Shown here: one piece after another, positions 1 to 7,458 of the stretch
Numbering within the stretch: position 1 is the stretch's first letter
Layout of the letters: each line of letters starts with the position of its first letter
The notes under the pieces: generated by a model
Told to the model about the DNA's origin: nothing
Database searches by the model: none
The model's input: the letters and a program-made list of their open reading frames with translations, nothing else
From: Myxococcales bacterium
Lineage (GTDB): Bacteria; Myxococcota; UBA727; VGSZ01
DNA length: 42,990 nucleotides
Assembly (NCBI GenBank): GCA_023248635.1
Contig: JAHFED010000055.1
Location: forward strand, 1-42,990
Direction: 5' to 3'
Program-made: the position numbers and the translations under genes

Positions 1-96
1 CACCTTCACCTTCACCTTCACCTTCACCTTCACCTTCACCTTCGCCTTCGCCTTCGCCTTCGCCTTCGCCTTCGCCTTCTCCCTTCTCACCCTCGC
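1..96 (-). repeat. Hexanucleotide tract encoding (Glu-Gly)n
   Basis: Tandem six-base units (GAAGGT or GAAGGC on the coding strand) encode alternating Glu and Gly. The outer part is an almost pure run of a single unit, so the tract should be prone to slippage; every gain or loss of a unit keeps the frame. Confidence 0.9.
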
Positions 97-250
97 CGAC
101 GCCTGCTCCTTCTGGAACGGCACAGCCGCCGGCGACGCAGAGCGCGCCCGGGTCGCAATCGCTGTTGGCGATGCAGGTGCGGGGGCGCGAGCTTGGACAG
201 CCCACCACGGCCATGACCGCCGCCGCCAAAAGGAGTCGTGTGGATGCCAT
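1..250 (-). CDS. Lipoprotein with Cys-rich head and Glu-Gly repeat tail (partial, runs off left edge)
   Basis: The reading frame opens at an ATG read leftwards from 250 and is still open at base 1. The N-terminus (MASTRLLLAAAVMAVVGC) is a short positive, hydrophobic signal ending in a lipobox (VVGC), so the mature protein should be a lipid-anchored envelope protein. A short head with paired cysteines follows (TCIANSDCDPGALCVAGGC), resembling the C-x(5)-C-x(6)-C heads common in myxobacterial surface lipoproteins. It then enters a Glu-Gly repeat and leaves the window. The next minus-strand lipoprotein (1519-2034) has the same layout. The start rests on the signal peptide; the upstream Shine-Dalgarno match is weak. 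The function is unknown. Confidence 0.7.
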   Translation of the reverse strand, partial: MASTRLLLAAAVMAVVGCPSSRPRTCIANSDCDPGALCVAGGCAVPEGAGVGEGEKGEGEGEGEGEGEGEGEGEGEGEGEGEG

Positions 251-284
251 TGCCCAGCATCACCCGGCCGGCGCTGGGGACGCC

Positions 285-321
285 AACGAGAACAGCCCCG
301 GCAGGCGGGGCTGTTCTCGTT
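285..321 (-). terminator. Strong hairpin terminator after the secreted repeat protein
   Basis: A perfect 16-base inverted repeat (arms 285-300 and 306-321, loop gcagg) has a GC-rich core (CAGCCCCG/CGGGGCTG). It begins 18 bases past the stop of the 339-1490 gene and lies between that gene and the next minus-strand start at 250. Only a short T-rich end (TTCTCGTT) follows on the minus strand, so it is a near-canonical intrinsic terminator. Confidence 0.8.
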
Positions 322-338
322 CGGTGGGCGATGTGCGC

Positions 339-1490
339 TCAGAAGCTGACCGGCAAGAGCGTTCCCGCCGCCGTCACCGCGCAGGTCTTGGCGAGGGCGG
401 AGCCCCCGCAACTCCCATCGCACTCTGAGAAGATGACTTCGACGTCGTCGGCGACCCCTTTCGTGGTGGTGATGAGCCCCGGAGGCGCCACGCCGGTCAC
501 CACAGTCACGTTCGCGACATCCTCGTCACACACCACGGTCTTGCAGGAGGCATTGCCGACTTGGAGCCCGCCCCCGCACCCGGCCGGCCGCGAAAAGAGC
601 GTGATGAGGGTGCCATTGATCTTGGTGGCGGTGACGGCGTCATCGGCAAGCTCGGACGATGTGATGGCGGCTGCAGCAATGTCGGCACCGGTGACGCTGT
701 CGGCGGCGATGTCGGCGCTGGTGACGGCGTTGTCGGCGATGTCGACGCTGGTCACAGCGTTGTCGGCGATCTCGGACGTTCCCACGCAACCAGCGGCGAG
801 GTCGGCGGCGGTGAGGGAGTCGGCGGAGACCTCGGCCGAACCGACGGAGTTGTCGGCCATCCGGGCAAGGGTGACGCCGTTGTCTTCGATGGAAAAAGCA
901 TTGCCCGCAGTCTTCAAGCCGCCGCCAGCAAGAACCACAGCCACGGTGTCGTTGTCGACGCCGTCGGCGAAACCGTCCGGCACTGCTGCCAACTCTGCAA
1001 ATGAGACCACACGAGCAGCGACCGCGGCGGCAACATCGGCATCCGACGGGACGTCGGCGAGGGCGGCGCTGACTTCGTCGTCGGTGGCGACGTCGTCGGC
1101 GCTGAGTCCGGCGAGGCTTTCGGCATCGCGGGCTTTGAGCGCATAGGGAACCGCGCGCAGCGGCACCCGGGGCTCAAGGGTGTCGCCATCGATGGTCACG
1201 GAGAGAAAAAGATCAGCGCGGTCGAGCACGTCGTCGTCGAGGGCCTCGATGCTGCCGAGGTCGTGAACCAAGTCGCCATCGACGACGACGACGGAGGATA
1301 CCGTCTCTGACCACAGCGCTGCCCCCAACAGCCGGGACCCAAAGAGCTCGAAAGTGACAGTCACCGTCCCATCGAAGGCGCCGGCGTCGTTTTCGATGCG
1401 GGCTGCGTACGAAACCACCTCCGGCAGGGCAGCGGCCTGGGTGGCGCACAAGGTGACGGCGGCGACGAGCGCGAGGGTCATGGTCTTCAT
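339..1490 (-). CDS. Secreted protein with ADNAVTSADI-type repeats
   Basis: This 383-residue protein has a clear signal peptide (MKTMTLALVAAVTLCATQAAA). I chose the ATG at 1490 because an AAGGA-type ribosome site sits just upstream; an in-frame ATG at 1538 would only add a non-signal-like leader. The first ~120 residues match a domain seen in many bacterial surface proteins: an 'F-x-L-F-G... LWSE... LGS' sheet pattern ending in PRVPLRAVPYALKA. The middle holds about six imperfect repeats of roughly ten residues (consensus ADNAVTSADI), which probably form a regular fibre or coiled stalk. The C-terminal ~80 residues contain several Cys (AGCGGG, CKTVVCDED, CDGSC) and may be a disulfide-bonded cap. 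Its start is 28 bases past the stop of the 1519-2034 lipoprotein, so the two probably share a transcript. The role is unknown; surface attachment is a guess. Confidence 0.75.
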   Translation of the reverse strand: MKTMTLALVAAVTLCATQAAALPEVVSYAARIENDAGAFDGTVTVTFELFGSRLLGAALWSETVSSVVVVDGDLVHDLGSIEALDDDVLDRADLFLSVTIDGDTLEPRVPLRAVPYALKARDAESLAGLSADDVATDDEVSAALADVPSDADVAAAVAARVVSFAELAAVPDGFADGVDNDTVAVVLAGGGLKTAGNAFSIEDNGVTLARMADNSVGSAEVSADSLTAADLAAGCVGTSEIADNAVTSVDIADNAVTSADIAADSVTGADIAAAAITSSELADDAVTATKINGTLITLFSRPAGCGGGLQVGNASCKTVVCDEDVANVTVVTGVAPPGLITTTKGVADDVEVIFSECDGSCGGSALAKTCAVTAAGTLLPVSF

Positions 1491-1518
1491 GTTCTTTTCC
1501 TTTTCGATGTACAATAAA

Positions 1519-2034
1519 TCAGTGAATTGATGTCGCATTGAAAATCGATCCGATCATCTTCGTCGACGACACTGCCGCCGTGCGACCCTTCATTTGGATC
1601 GCATTTCCGCGCATCAGCGGCGTTCCAAGGATGATCTCTTGGCTGACGAGTCGGGGCTTCAGATCCAAAGGCGCGATCTCGACCTGCTCTTGGCCTTCTC
1701 CTTCTCCTTCGCCTTCTCCTTCGCCTTCTCCTTCGCCTTCTCCTTCGCCTTCTCCTTCTCCTTCGCCTTCTCCTTCGCCTTCGCCTTCGCCCTCGCCTTC
1801 GCCTTCGCCTTCGCCTTCTCCTTCGCCTTCGCCTTCTCCTTCGCCTTCGCCTTCGCCCTCGCCTTCGCCTGCTTCCGTGTTGCCTCCGCCGATGGCGACG
1901 CAGGCATGGCCGACGCAGATCTCCCGATCGGCGCAGTCGCTGTTGAGGTCGCAGCCACTTCGAGGGCTCTCGTTTGGGCAAGCGCTCGTCGCCAAAGCAA
2001 CGACGACGGCGAGGACGTTGATCTTGTTGAGCAT
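1519..2034 (-). CDS. Glu-Gly-repeat lipoprotein
   Basis: This 171-residue protein starts at the ATG at 2034 (MLNKINVLAVVVALATSAC), with an excellent AAGGAGGA site 4 bases upstream; longer in-frame starts upstream lack this. The signal ends in a lipobox-like TSAC. A Cys-rich head follows (CDLNSDCADREICVGHAC), closely resembling the partial lipoprotein at 1-250. Next come about 60 residues of uninterrupted Glu-Gly, then a tail of about 50 residues rich in hydrophobic and basic residues. The extended acidic linker probably spaces the tail from the membrane anchor. It is followed 28 bases later by the secreted repeat protein (339-1490). A hairpin covers its ribosome-binding site (see 2037-2057). 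The function is not known. Confidence 0.8.
   Translation of the reverse strand: MLNKINVLAVVVALATSACPNESPRSGCDLNSDCADREICVGHACVAIGGGNTEAGEGEGEGEGEGEGEGEGEGEGEGEGEGEGEGEGEGEGEGEGEGEGEGEGEGEGEGEGEGQEQVEIAPLDLKPRLVSQEIILGTPLMRGNAIQMKGRTAAVSSTKMIGSIFNATSIH
1692..1872 (-). repeat. Hexanucleotide tract encoding (Glu-Gly)n inside the lipoprotein
   Basis: About 180 bases of six-base units (GARGGY with some GAGGGC on the coding strand) encode a pure Glu-Gly run. Synonymous codon mixing (GAA/GAG, GGC/GGA) breaks up perfect identity, which suggests selection on the peptide as well as slippage. Confidence 0.9.
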
Positions 2035-2036
2035 GG

Positions 2037-2057
2037 GGTCCTCCTTTCGGAGGGACC
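2037..2057 (-). promoter_or_regulatory. Hairpin with GAAA loop covering the Shine-Dalgarno site
   Basis: On the minus strand the leader of the 1519-2034 gene reads GGTCCCTCC-GAAA-GGAGGACC, immediately before CC-ATG. The arms pair over eight base pairs with one bulged C, the loop is a GNRA tetraloop, and the 3' arm is the ribosome-binding site itself. It could lower or gate translation. No ligand-binding fold is visible upstream, so regulation is inference. Confidence 0.5.
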
Positions 2058-2145
2058 TCATCTCAGGGTCTGTGCCAGCGGGTTCAGCGCAGCCCAACGC
2101 CAGTCAAGCGGGGGACGGCTTCGCGAGGCTGTTCCAAGGGGAACG

Positions 2146-2300
2146 GTCGCGTTTCAAGACGCGCCCTGGTCTTGCAGTTTTGATGTTCAAGACGCGGGCG
2201 CGTCTTGAAGTTCCGTTGTTCAAGACGCGGGGCGTGAACATCCAGACTGCAAGGCGAGCCAGCGTCTTGAACCAACGGCCGTCAAGAAGTTCAAGGATCG
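2146..2300. repeat. Cluster of TTCAAGAC/GTCTTGAA palindromes (copy A)
   Basis: The 256-base gap between the lipoprotein at 2291-2926 and the one starting at 2034 is filled with copies of TTCAAGACGC and its complement. The best is a near-perfect hairpin, TTCAAGACGCG (2186-2196), gg, CGCGTCTTGAA (2199-2209). Further arms lie at 2155-2174, 2219-2230 and 2262-2271, and a GATGTTC/GAACATC pair lies at 2182-2188 and 2236-2242. Related clusters occur at 30654-30840 and 40400-40530. There is no coding potential of note. Confidence 0.8.
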
Positions 2301-2926
2301 AGCTCGAGCTCCAGGGCGGTGCCATCGAAGGCGTCCTGCTGGACGACGCCGACGTTGGGGGCGAGGCGCAGCAGGGCGCTCTCGATGGTCTCTTCGCCAT
2401 CGGGGGCCGTGCTGGTGCGACTCCAAGAGATGAGGAAAGCGTCGAAGGTGCCGGCGGCGACTGTGACTTCTTTGGGGCCGCTGACGGTGGTGCTGTGGCG
2501 CTCGCGGTGGAGCGTCGAAGTGCCATCGGCTTCGGACACGCTGACGACGGCCTCCCCTTCTGTGGTCTGGCCTTCCTCCAGGGGCCAGGAGAGGAAGGGG
2601 ATGGGGGCGTCGAGGGTGCCGCAGCGGGCGATGCAGTCGAACAGGCGGACGATCGAAACCTGCTCGATGTCGATGCCGAAGGTCAGCGTGCGCTCGTCCT
2701 GCACGAAGCCGTTTTGTTTGGCGAGGACGTCGACAGCGAGGCCGCCTCCAAAGAGGAAGCCCGAGTCTTTGACCTCGTGGGTTTCGCTCAGGCCGTTGCC
2801 GATCGAATAGGTGAAGGTGGTGCCCGACACCAGGCCGGTGTGCAGAGCGCCATCTTGGGCCGTGGGGCCCGCAGGTGCTGGACAGCCGGCCGCAGCAAGA
2901 ACAATTGCCAGGAGAGAAACGCGCAT
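2291..2926 (-). CDS. Small lipoprotein at the end of the hem operon
   Basis: This 211-residue protein starts with a textbook lipoprotein signal (MRVSLLAIVLAAAGC, lipobox AAGC). Its ATG overlaps the hemD stop by one base (TGATG), so it should be translated by coupling. A much longer in-frame reading upstream (to 3859) is just the antisense of hemD/hemC and is not credible. The mature part looks like an all-beta domain: it has repeated short strands, one cysteine pair in the middle (FDCIARCGT), and a stretch resembling periplasmic proteins that measure or bind a ligand (GTFDAFLISWSRTS). I do not recognise the family. Its place at the end of a tetrapyrrole operon does not by itself imply a role in haem synthesis. 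Confidence 0.75.
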   Translation of the reverse strand: MRVSLLAIVLAAAGCPAPAGPTAQDGALHTGLVSGTTFTYSIGNGLSETHEVKDSGFLFGGGLAVDVLAKQNGFVQDERTLTFGIDIEQVSIVRLFDCIARCGTLDAPIPFLSWPLEEGQTTEGEAVVSVSEADGTSTLHRERHSTTVSGPKEVTVAAGTFDAFLISWSRTSTAPDGEETIESALLRLAPNVGVVQQDAFDGTALELELDP

Positions 2927-3627
2927 CAGCTGTTCTTCTGCCGCTCCCGCAGGGCTTCGAGAAGTCCCTCCGGGCCCGGTTGGGCGGCCACGGCATCCAC
3001 CCGATGTCCGGCGCCCCGCAGCTCTCCCGCGGTCGTGGCCCCGATGGCGACGACGACGACGTCTTCGGGGATCTCGCTTCGTTCCCAGAGGGCGCGCGCC
3101 CGCCGAGGGCTGGTCAACACGAGGGCCCGTGGTCTCTGGGTCCGCGCAAAGACGGCAGCGACATCGACCTCCAGCGGCACTGATCGGATGACGTCGACGA
3201 CGACGACGACTGCGCCGGCCTCCTCCAGTGCGTGTTGGAGCTCGGTGTTTCCCTCTTGGGTGCGGGGCAGCAAGACGCGCAAGCCAGCGACGCCGTCTTT
3301 GATCAACGCGCCCGCCAGCGCCGCGCCGCCGGCGTCGCCGATGACGTCGACGTCGACGCCGCGCTCGATCAGGCGCGCGGCCGTCACCTTGCCCACTGCT
3401 GCCACCCGCGCTCGGCCCCACAGCTCGGCAGGCACCGCATCCACCGCATGGCGGGACGCAAAGGCGACGACGTCGAAGGGACCCGTGGGCAGCGAGAAGG
3501 CGAGGGGTTCCATGCGCATCAGTCGCAAAGGCACCACCTCGGCGCCGTCTGCGATCAGGGCGAGAGAAAGGTCGTCGTCGGGGGCGTCGTCGCGGGCAAC
3601 GATCACCGTCCAGCCCGCCAGGCTCAC
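2926..3627 (-). CDS. hemD: Uroporphyrinogen-III synthase
   Basis: HemD closes the linear hydroxymethylbilane made by HemC while inverting ring D, giving uroporphyrinogen III, the branch point to haem, sirohaem and corrinoids. This cytoplasmic protein is 233 residues, a little short of the usual 240-260. The family is poorly conserved, but the two-lobed pattern is visible: an N-terminal strand and turn (AGWTVIVARDD), a central 'FDVVAFASRHAVDAV' region typical of the 'vvfTSxxav' motif, 'VAAVGKVTAARL', and a second 'ALVLTSPRRARALW' with 'VVVAIGATTAGEL' near the C-terminus. The ATG overlaps the hemC stop by four bases (ATGA). The identification rests on both family pattern and position after hemA-hemC. 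Confidence 0.9.
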   Translation of the reverse strand: MSLAGWTVIVARDDAPDDDLSLALIADGAEVVPLRLMRMEPLAFSLPTGPFDVVAFASRHAVDAVPAELWGRARVAAVGKVTAARLIERGVDVDVIGDAGGAALAGALIKDGVAGLRVLLPRTQEGNTELQHALEEAGAVVVVVDVIRSVPLEVDVAAVFARTQRPRALVLTSPRRARALWERSEIPEDVVVVAIGATTAGELRGAGHRVDAVAAQPGPEGLLEALRERQKNS

Positions 3628-4559
3628 GTGACGTCGACCTCGGCCAAGATGCGCGCCCCGCCTCGTTCTTTGACGTCGAGAGCCAAGGCGCTGCCCAGGG
3701 TGACGGCGTCGACGGTGGCTCCAACCGCTGCCCCCTGAACCACCACCCGTCCATCGGGACGCGCCACCAGGCCGCGGAGGAAGAGGCGGTCGCCGTCGAC
3801 GAGGGCATGGGCCGCGATGGGCACCTGACAGCCCCCGCCCAGGCCCTTGAGGAAGGCACGCTCCGCCGACGTCGTCATCCGCACCATGGGATCATCGAGG
3901 AAGGCCAAGAGCGGCAGCACGCGGGCGTCGTCGCTGCGGGCTTGGATGGCGAGCACGCCCTGTCCTGCCGCCGGGAGCATCTCTTCGACGGAGAAGCGGT
4001 GGGTGATGGCCTTGGCGCTCTCCAGGCGATCGAGGCCCGCGCAGGCGAGCACGACGCAGGCGAGCTGCAACTCGTCGACCTTGCGCAGTCGGGTGGCGAC
4101 GTTGCCGCGCACGGAAACGATCACCAAATCGGGGCGTCGCGCGAGCAGCTGAGCCTGACGTCGCAACGACGAGGTCCCCACACGGGCACCACGGGCCAAC
4201 GACGACAAACCGCCCTGCCCGCCCTGCCCGTGGGGATCGGCCAAGCAGTCCCGCGCATCGGCCCGCGGAGGAAAGGCCACAAGTGCGGTGCCGTCGGGGA
4301 CGTCGGCGGGCATGTCCTTGGTCGAGTGCACGCAGAGATCGACGCGCTCCTCGAGCAGCGCCTGCTCGAGCTCTTTGACGAAGAGTCCTTTGCCGCCGAC
4401 TTTGGCCAGCGCGACGTCGAGAATCTTGTCGCCCTTGGTCTCGATGCCGACCAATTCGACGACGACGCCAGCGTGCTGCTGCTCGATGCGCGCCTTGACG
4501 TGCTCGGCCTGCCACAGCGCCAGCGGGCTCTTGCGGGTTCCGATGCGCAGCAGGCTCAT
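3624..4559 (-). CDS. hemC: Hydroxymethylbilane synthase (porphobilinogen deaminase)
   Basis: HemC polymerises four porphobilinogen molecules into hydroxymethylbilane in the cytoplasm, using a covalently bound dipyrromethane cofactor. The 311-residue protein has the family's usual length. It shows the N-terminal RIGTRKSPLALWQAE motif, the catalytic Asp in CVHSTKDMP (Asp82), RVGTSSLRRQAQL and VRGNVATRL for substrate phosphate/acetate binding, and the cofactor cysteine in GGGCQVPIAAHA (Cys244). A short Gly/Gln-rich insertion (around 111-117) is unusual but sits in a surface loop. The start overlaps the hemA stop by four bases; hemD follows the same way. All key residues are present, so it should be active. 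Confidence 0.97.
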   Translation of the reverse strand: MSLLRIGTRKSPLALWQAEHVKARIEQQHAGVVVELVGIETKGDKILDVALAKVGGKGLFVKELEQALLEERVDLCVHSTKDMPADVPDGTALVAFPPRADARDCLADPHGQGGQGGLSSLARGARVGTSSLRRQAQLLARRPDLVIVSVRGNVATRLRKVDELQLACVVLACAGLDRLESAKAITHRFSVEEMLPAAGQGVLAIQARSDDARVLPLLAFLDDPMVRMTTSAERAFLKGLGGGCQVPIAAHALVDGDRLFLRGLVARPDGRVVVQGAAVGATVDAVTLGSALALDVKERGGARILAEVDVT

Positions 4560-5905
4560 GCGGCCTCCTTCACGGCTTCGGCTGCCTCGGCTTCTTTGAG
4601 CGCGCGTTCGGCAGCGGCGGCAGCGCTGGCAGCGTCGTCGTCGATCTCGAGATCGAAGAGCAACGCCGCCGCAGCGATGAGGGCGTCGTCGTCGGCGGCG
4701 GCGGCGGCCTTGAGTCGGGTGAGGGGCTCGTGCAGGGCCTTGTTGATGATGGCCTGGGCCATGGCCTGCACCGATTTCTTCTGCTTCTCGCTGGTGCCCT
4801 CACCGAGGACGCCGAGGGTCTTTTGGGCTTCGGCTTCGGCCATGGCCGTGAGCTTTTCGCGCAGCGCTTTGATGAGGGGTACGGCTCGCTTTTCGGCGAT
4901 CTCTTTCTTTGCCTTGTGCAGCTCTTCTATGACGATCTCCTCGGCGCGCACGGCTTCGGCCAGGCGCTTCTGCCGGTTTTCGTCGACGACGGAGGCGAGA
5001 TCGTCGACGTCGTACAAGTAGGTGTTGGCGAGGGCGGCAGCACCGGGATCGACGTTGCGGGGCACAGAGATGTCCACGAGCAAGAGAGGTCGGTAGCGAC
5101 GGGCGCGCGCCACCGCGTGCACCATTTCGGCGGTGATCACAAAGGACGGCGCCGCCGTCGACACCAGCACCACATCGGCCTCAATCAACAAGCGGGGAAG
5201 CTCGGCGAGATCGCGGGCGACGCCGCCATGGTCTTGGGCCAGGCGTGCGGCCTTCTCCATCGAGCGGTTGGCCACCGTGAGCCGCGCGCCCGCCTTGCTG
5301 AAATGGCGCGCCGCCAACTCGGCCATGTCGCCAGCGCCGACGAGAACGCAGCCCAGTCCGGCCAGATCGCCAAAGATGCGCGTTGCCAACTGCACTCCCG
5401 CCGACGACACGTTTGCCGCCGACGTCGCCACGCCCGTCTCTGTGCGCACGCGCTTGGCCGCCGAGAAGGCGCGGTGAAAGGCGCGGGTCACGGTGCTGCC
5501 GACGGTGCCGCCGCGCACGCTGTGAAAGAAGGCTTCTTTCACCTGCCCGAGAATCTGGGGCTCGCCGACGACGATGGCGTCGAGGGCCGAGGCCACGCGG
5601 AACAAATGCAGCACAGCGTCGTCGGCGGCGCGGTGGATGAGGTGCTCGTCGAGTGCGCCGGGCGCCAGATCGTGAAAGCGATGCAAGAAGGCAGCGACTT
5701 CGGCGGGGGCGCGATCGGGATCGCCCGCGACGTAGACCTCGACGCGGTTGCAGGTGGAGACGACGACGACCTCATCGACGCCGGGCAAGCTCCGCAGCTG
5801 GGGGAGAGCGGTTTCGAGAGCGGCGACGTCGAAGGCGACCTGTTCGCGCAGCTCGACGGGCGCGCTCTTGTGGTTGACGCCGATGCAACAGAGGACGCGG
5901 CTCAC
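4556..5905 (-). CDS. hemA: Glutamyl-tRNA reductase
   Basis: HemA reduces glutamyl-tRNA(Glu) with NADPH to glutamate-1-semialdehyde, the first committed step of C5-pathway tetrapyrrole synthesis. The 449-residue protein has the N-terminal GVNHKSAPVELRE motif, the catalytic cysteine in VVSTCNRVEVY (Cys52), the GEPQILGQVKEAF region, and a Rossmann motif (VLVGAGDMAELAARHF, about 187-202) for NADPH. The C-terminal dimerisation helix domain ends in a long Ala/Glu-rich tail. The start overlaps the ccsA-like gene's stop by four bases. Presence of hemA tells that this organism uses the C5 route rather than ALA synthase. No frameshift or missing residue is seen. Confidence 0.97.
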   Translation of the reverse strand: MSRVLCCIGVNHKSAPVELREQVAFDVAALETALPQLRSLPGVDEVVVVSTCNRVEVYVAGDPDRAPAEVAAFLHRFHDLAPGALDEHLIHRAADDAVLHLFRVASALDAIVVGEPQILGQVKEAFFHSVRGGTVGSTVTRAFHRAFSAAKRVRTETGVATSAANVSSAGVQLATRIFGDLAGLGCVLVGAGDMAELAARHFSKAGARLTVANRSMEKAARLAQDHGGVARDLAELPRLLIEADVVLVSTAAPSFVITAEMVHAVARARRYRPLLLVDISVPRNVDPGAAALANTYLYDVDDLASVVDENRQKRLAEAVRAEEIVIEELHKAKKEIAEKRAVPLIKALREKLTAMAEAEAQKTLGVLGEGTSEKQKKSVQAMAQAIINKALHEPLTRLKAAAAADDDALIAAAALLFDLEIDDDAASAAAAAERALKEAEAAEAVKEAA

Positions 5906-6786
5906 AACCCGGTCCCCTCGACGCTGGATGGCACGCGCTGCAGGTAGGCCGGCACATTTTTTTCGCCGTCAAACTCGCCGCCGTGGCGCGTGCGCACCAA
6001 CACGTTCAAGCCCACCATGGCCAAGATGACGAGGACGACGGCGACGACGGTGAGCCAGGCCGCGCGACGTCCACGCCAGCCGATGGTGATGCGGGCGTGC
6101 AGAATGCCGGCGAAAAAGAGCCAGGTCATCAGGGTCCAGCACTGCTTGGGATCCCAGGACCAGTAGGCGCCCCACATCTGCTTGGCGAAGATGCTCCCGG
6201 CCACCATGGCGAGGGTGAGCAGCAGAAAGCCCGTCATGATGAAGCGGTTGCCGATCTCTTCGAGCACGTGCAGAGGCGGCAGCAGTCGAAAGGCGCCGCC
6301 GAGCTTCTTCTGCTTGAGCCGCCCTTCCTGCACGAGGAAGGCGCTCGCCGCGACCCCAGCGACGGCGAAGCAGGCGTCGGCCGAGATGGCCAAGAAGATG
6401 TGCACGGGGAACCAGGCCGAGCGCAACGCCGCGGGAACGACGCCGCTCTCGTCGGAGAAGGCCAAGCTGGCCGCCAAAGTCACAAAGACCAGCGGCGTCG
6501 CGAAGGAGCCCAACACCGGAACGCGGTAGCGGTGGGCGGCCCAGATGAACAAGATGGCGACGACGAGGGCCAAGGCGCCCAGGGCTTCTTGCCCGTCGGT
6601 GATCGGCAGGGTGCCGAGTGAGCTGAAGCGCAGTGCTTTGCCGGCGAAGTGCAGCCCCGTGCCGACGACGAGGGCCCGCAAAGCCCAGGTGGCCAAGCTT
6701 TGGCGGCGGCTCATCATATGGGCGATGAACAGCGCGGTGGCTGCGCCGTACGCACACAGGGCCCCCAGCAGGATCGTCGTCGCCAT
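5902..6786 (-). CDS. ccsA: CcsA/HemX-type cytochrome c assembly protein
   Basis: This 294-residue membrane protein has about eight hydrophobic segments. The tryptophan-rich [13 protein letters not shown] (205-217) is the 'WWD' haem-handling motif of the CcsA/CcmC/CcmF superfamily, and conserved-type histidines lie near membrane ends (around 46, 129 and 230). Family members move or present haem at the outer face of the inner membrane for attachment to apocytochromes c; HemX-like relatives are commonly found next to hemA. As the first gene of the hem operon, it links haem synthesis to cytochrome assembly. The ATG at 6786 has an AAGGA-like site some 13 bases upstream. The exact subfamily (System II CcsA or HemX) cannot be told by eye. 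Confidence 0.88.
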   Translation of the reverse strand: MATTILLGALCAYGAATALFIAHMMSRRQSLATWALRALVVGTGLHFAGKALRFSSLGTLPITDGQEALGALALVVAILFIWAAHRYRVPVLGSFATPLVFVTLAASLAFSDESGVVPAALRSAWFPVHIFLAISADACFAVAGVAASAFLVQEGRLKQKKLGGAFRLLPPLHVLEEIGNRFIMTGFLLLTLAMVAGSIFAKQMWGAYWSWDPKQCWTLMTWLFFAGILHARITIGWRGRRAAWLTVVAVVLVILAMVGLNVLVRTRHGGEFDGEKNVPAYLQRVPSSVEGTGL

Positions 6787-6870
6787 GAAGCTGAACCTAT
6801 CCTTTTGTGTGCGCTTGCAAGGGTGAGAAAAGGCGGGCCGCCGTCGGGCACAGATCCCTCTTCTGAGACC

Positions 6871-6897
6871 GCACTTCGACGCACTGGAGCGTCGTGC
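6871..6897 (+). promoter_or_regulatory. Inverted repeat in the hslV leader
   Basis: The arms CGACGC (6877-6882) and GCGTCG (6889-6894) flank a six-base loop and are extended by GCA/TGC across a small bulge. It lies 31 bases before the hslV start in the divergent ccsA-hslV gap. It does not match the CIRCE operator. It could be an operator or a leader hairpin; only the symmetry is observed. Confidence 0.3.
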
Positions 6898-6927
6898 GGC
6901 GCGTTACAACCCACGCCGAGGTCCGCC

Positions 6928-7458
6928 ATGTTTCACGCCACCACCATCGTCGCCGTCAAACGGGCCGGGACGCTCGTCATCGCCGGCGACGGCCAGGTGT
7001 CGATGGGCAACACCATCATGAAGGCCACTGCCCGCAAGGTGCGACGTCTGCACGAGGGCGGCGTCCTTGCTGGCTTTGCGGGCTCCACTGCCGACGCCCT
7101 CACCCTCTTCGAGCTCTTTGAAGCCAAGCTCAAGGAGCACGGCGGCAACCTTTCGAGGGCCGCCGTCGAGCTCACCAAGGACTGGCGCAAGGACAAGTTT
7201 CTGCGTCGGCTCGAAGCCCTGATGTTGATCGGCGATCGCGAGCGCATTCTCTTGTTGTCGGGCACCGGCGACGTCATCGAACCCGACGGCGACTGCCACG
7301 CCATCGGCAGCGGCGGCCCCTACGCTTTGGCTGCCGCGCGAGCTCTGTGCGCGCACACCGCGTTGAGTGCGCGCGAAGTGGCCACCGAAAGCCTCAAGGT
7401 CGCCGCCGACATCTGCGTGTTCACCAACCACAACATCGTGGTCGAGGAGCTCTCGTGA
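6928..7458 (+). CDS. hslV: ATP-dependent protease peptidase subunit HslV (ClpQ)
   Basis: HslV forms the two stacked hexameric rings of the HslUV protease, a bacterial relative of the proteasome beta subunit, and degrades unfolded or regulatory proteins in the cytoplasm. The 176-residue protein begins [14 protein letters not shown]: removal of a four-residue leader would expose Thr5 as the catalytic nucleophile. GDGQVSMGN and the basic residue in ARKVRRL are family signatures. The [14 protein letters not shown] motif near the C-terminus supports the call. I chose the ATG at 6928 because family members start right before TT(I/V); the longer open frame upstream is non-coding. The stop overlaps the hslU start (GTGA). 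Confidence 0.96.
   Translation: MFHATTIVAVKRAGTLVIAGDGQVSMGNTIMKATARKVRRLHEGGVLAGFAGSTADALTLFELFEAKLKEHGGNLSRAAVELTKDWRKDKFLRRLEALMLIGDRERILLLSGTGDVIEPDGDCHAIGSGGPYALAAARALCAHTALSAREVATESLKVAADICVFTNHNIVVEELS

Noticed and set aside
1538-3631. Very long forward open frame (697 codons) with Ser-Pro repeats
   Set aside because: It is the reverse of the Glu-Gly tract joined to antisense of the lipoprotein and hemD genes; the minus-strand genes there have signals, ribosome sites and known families.
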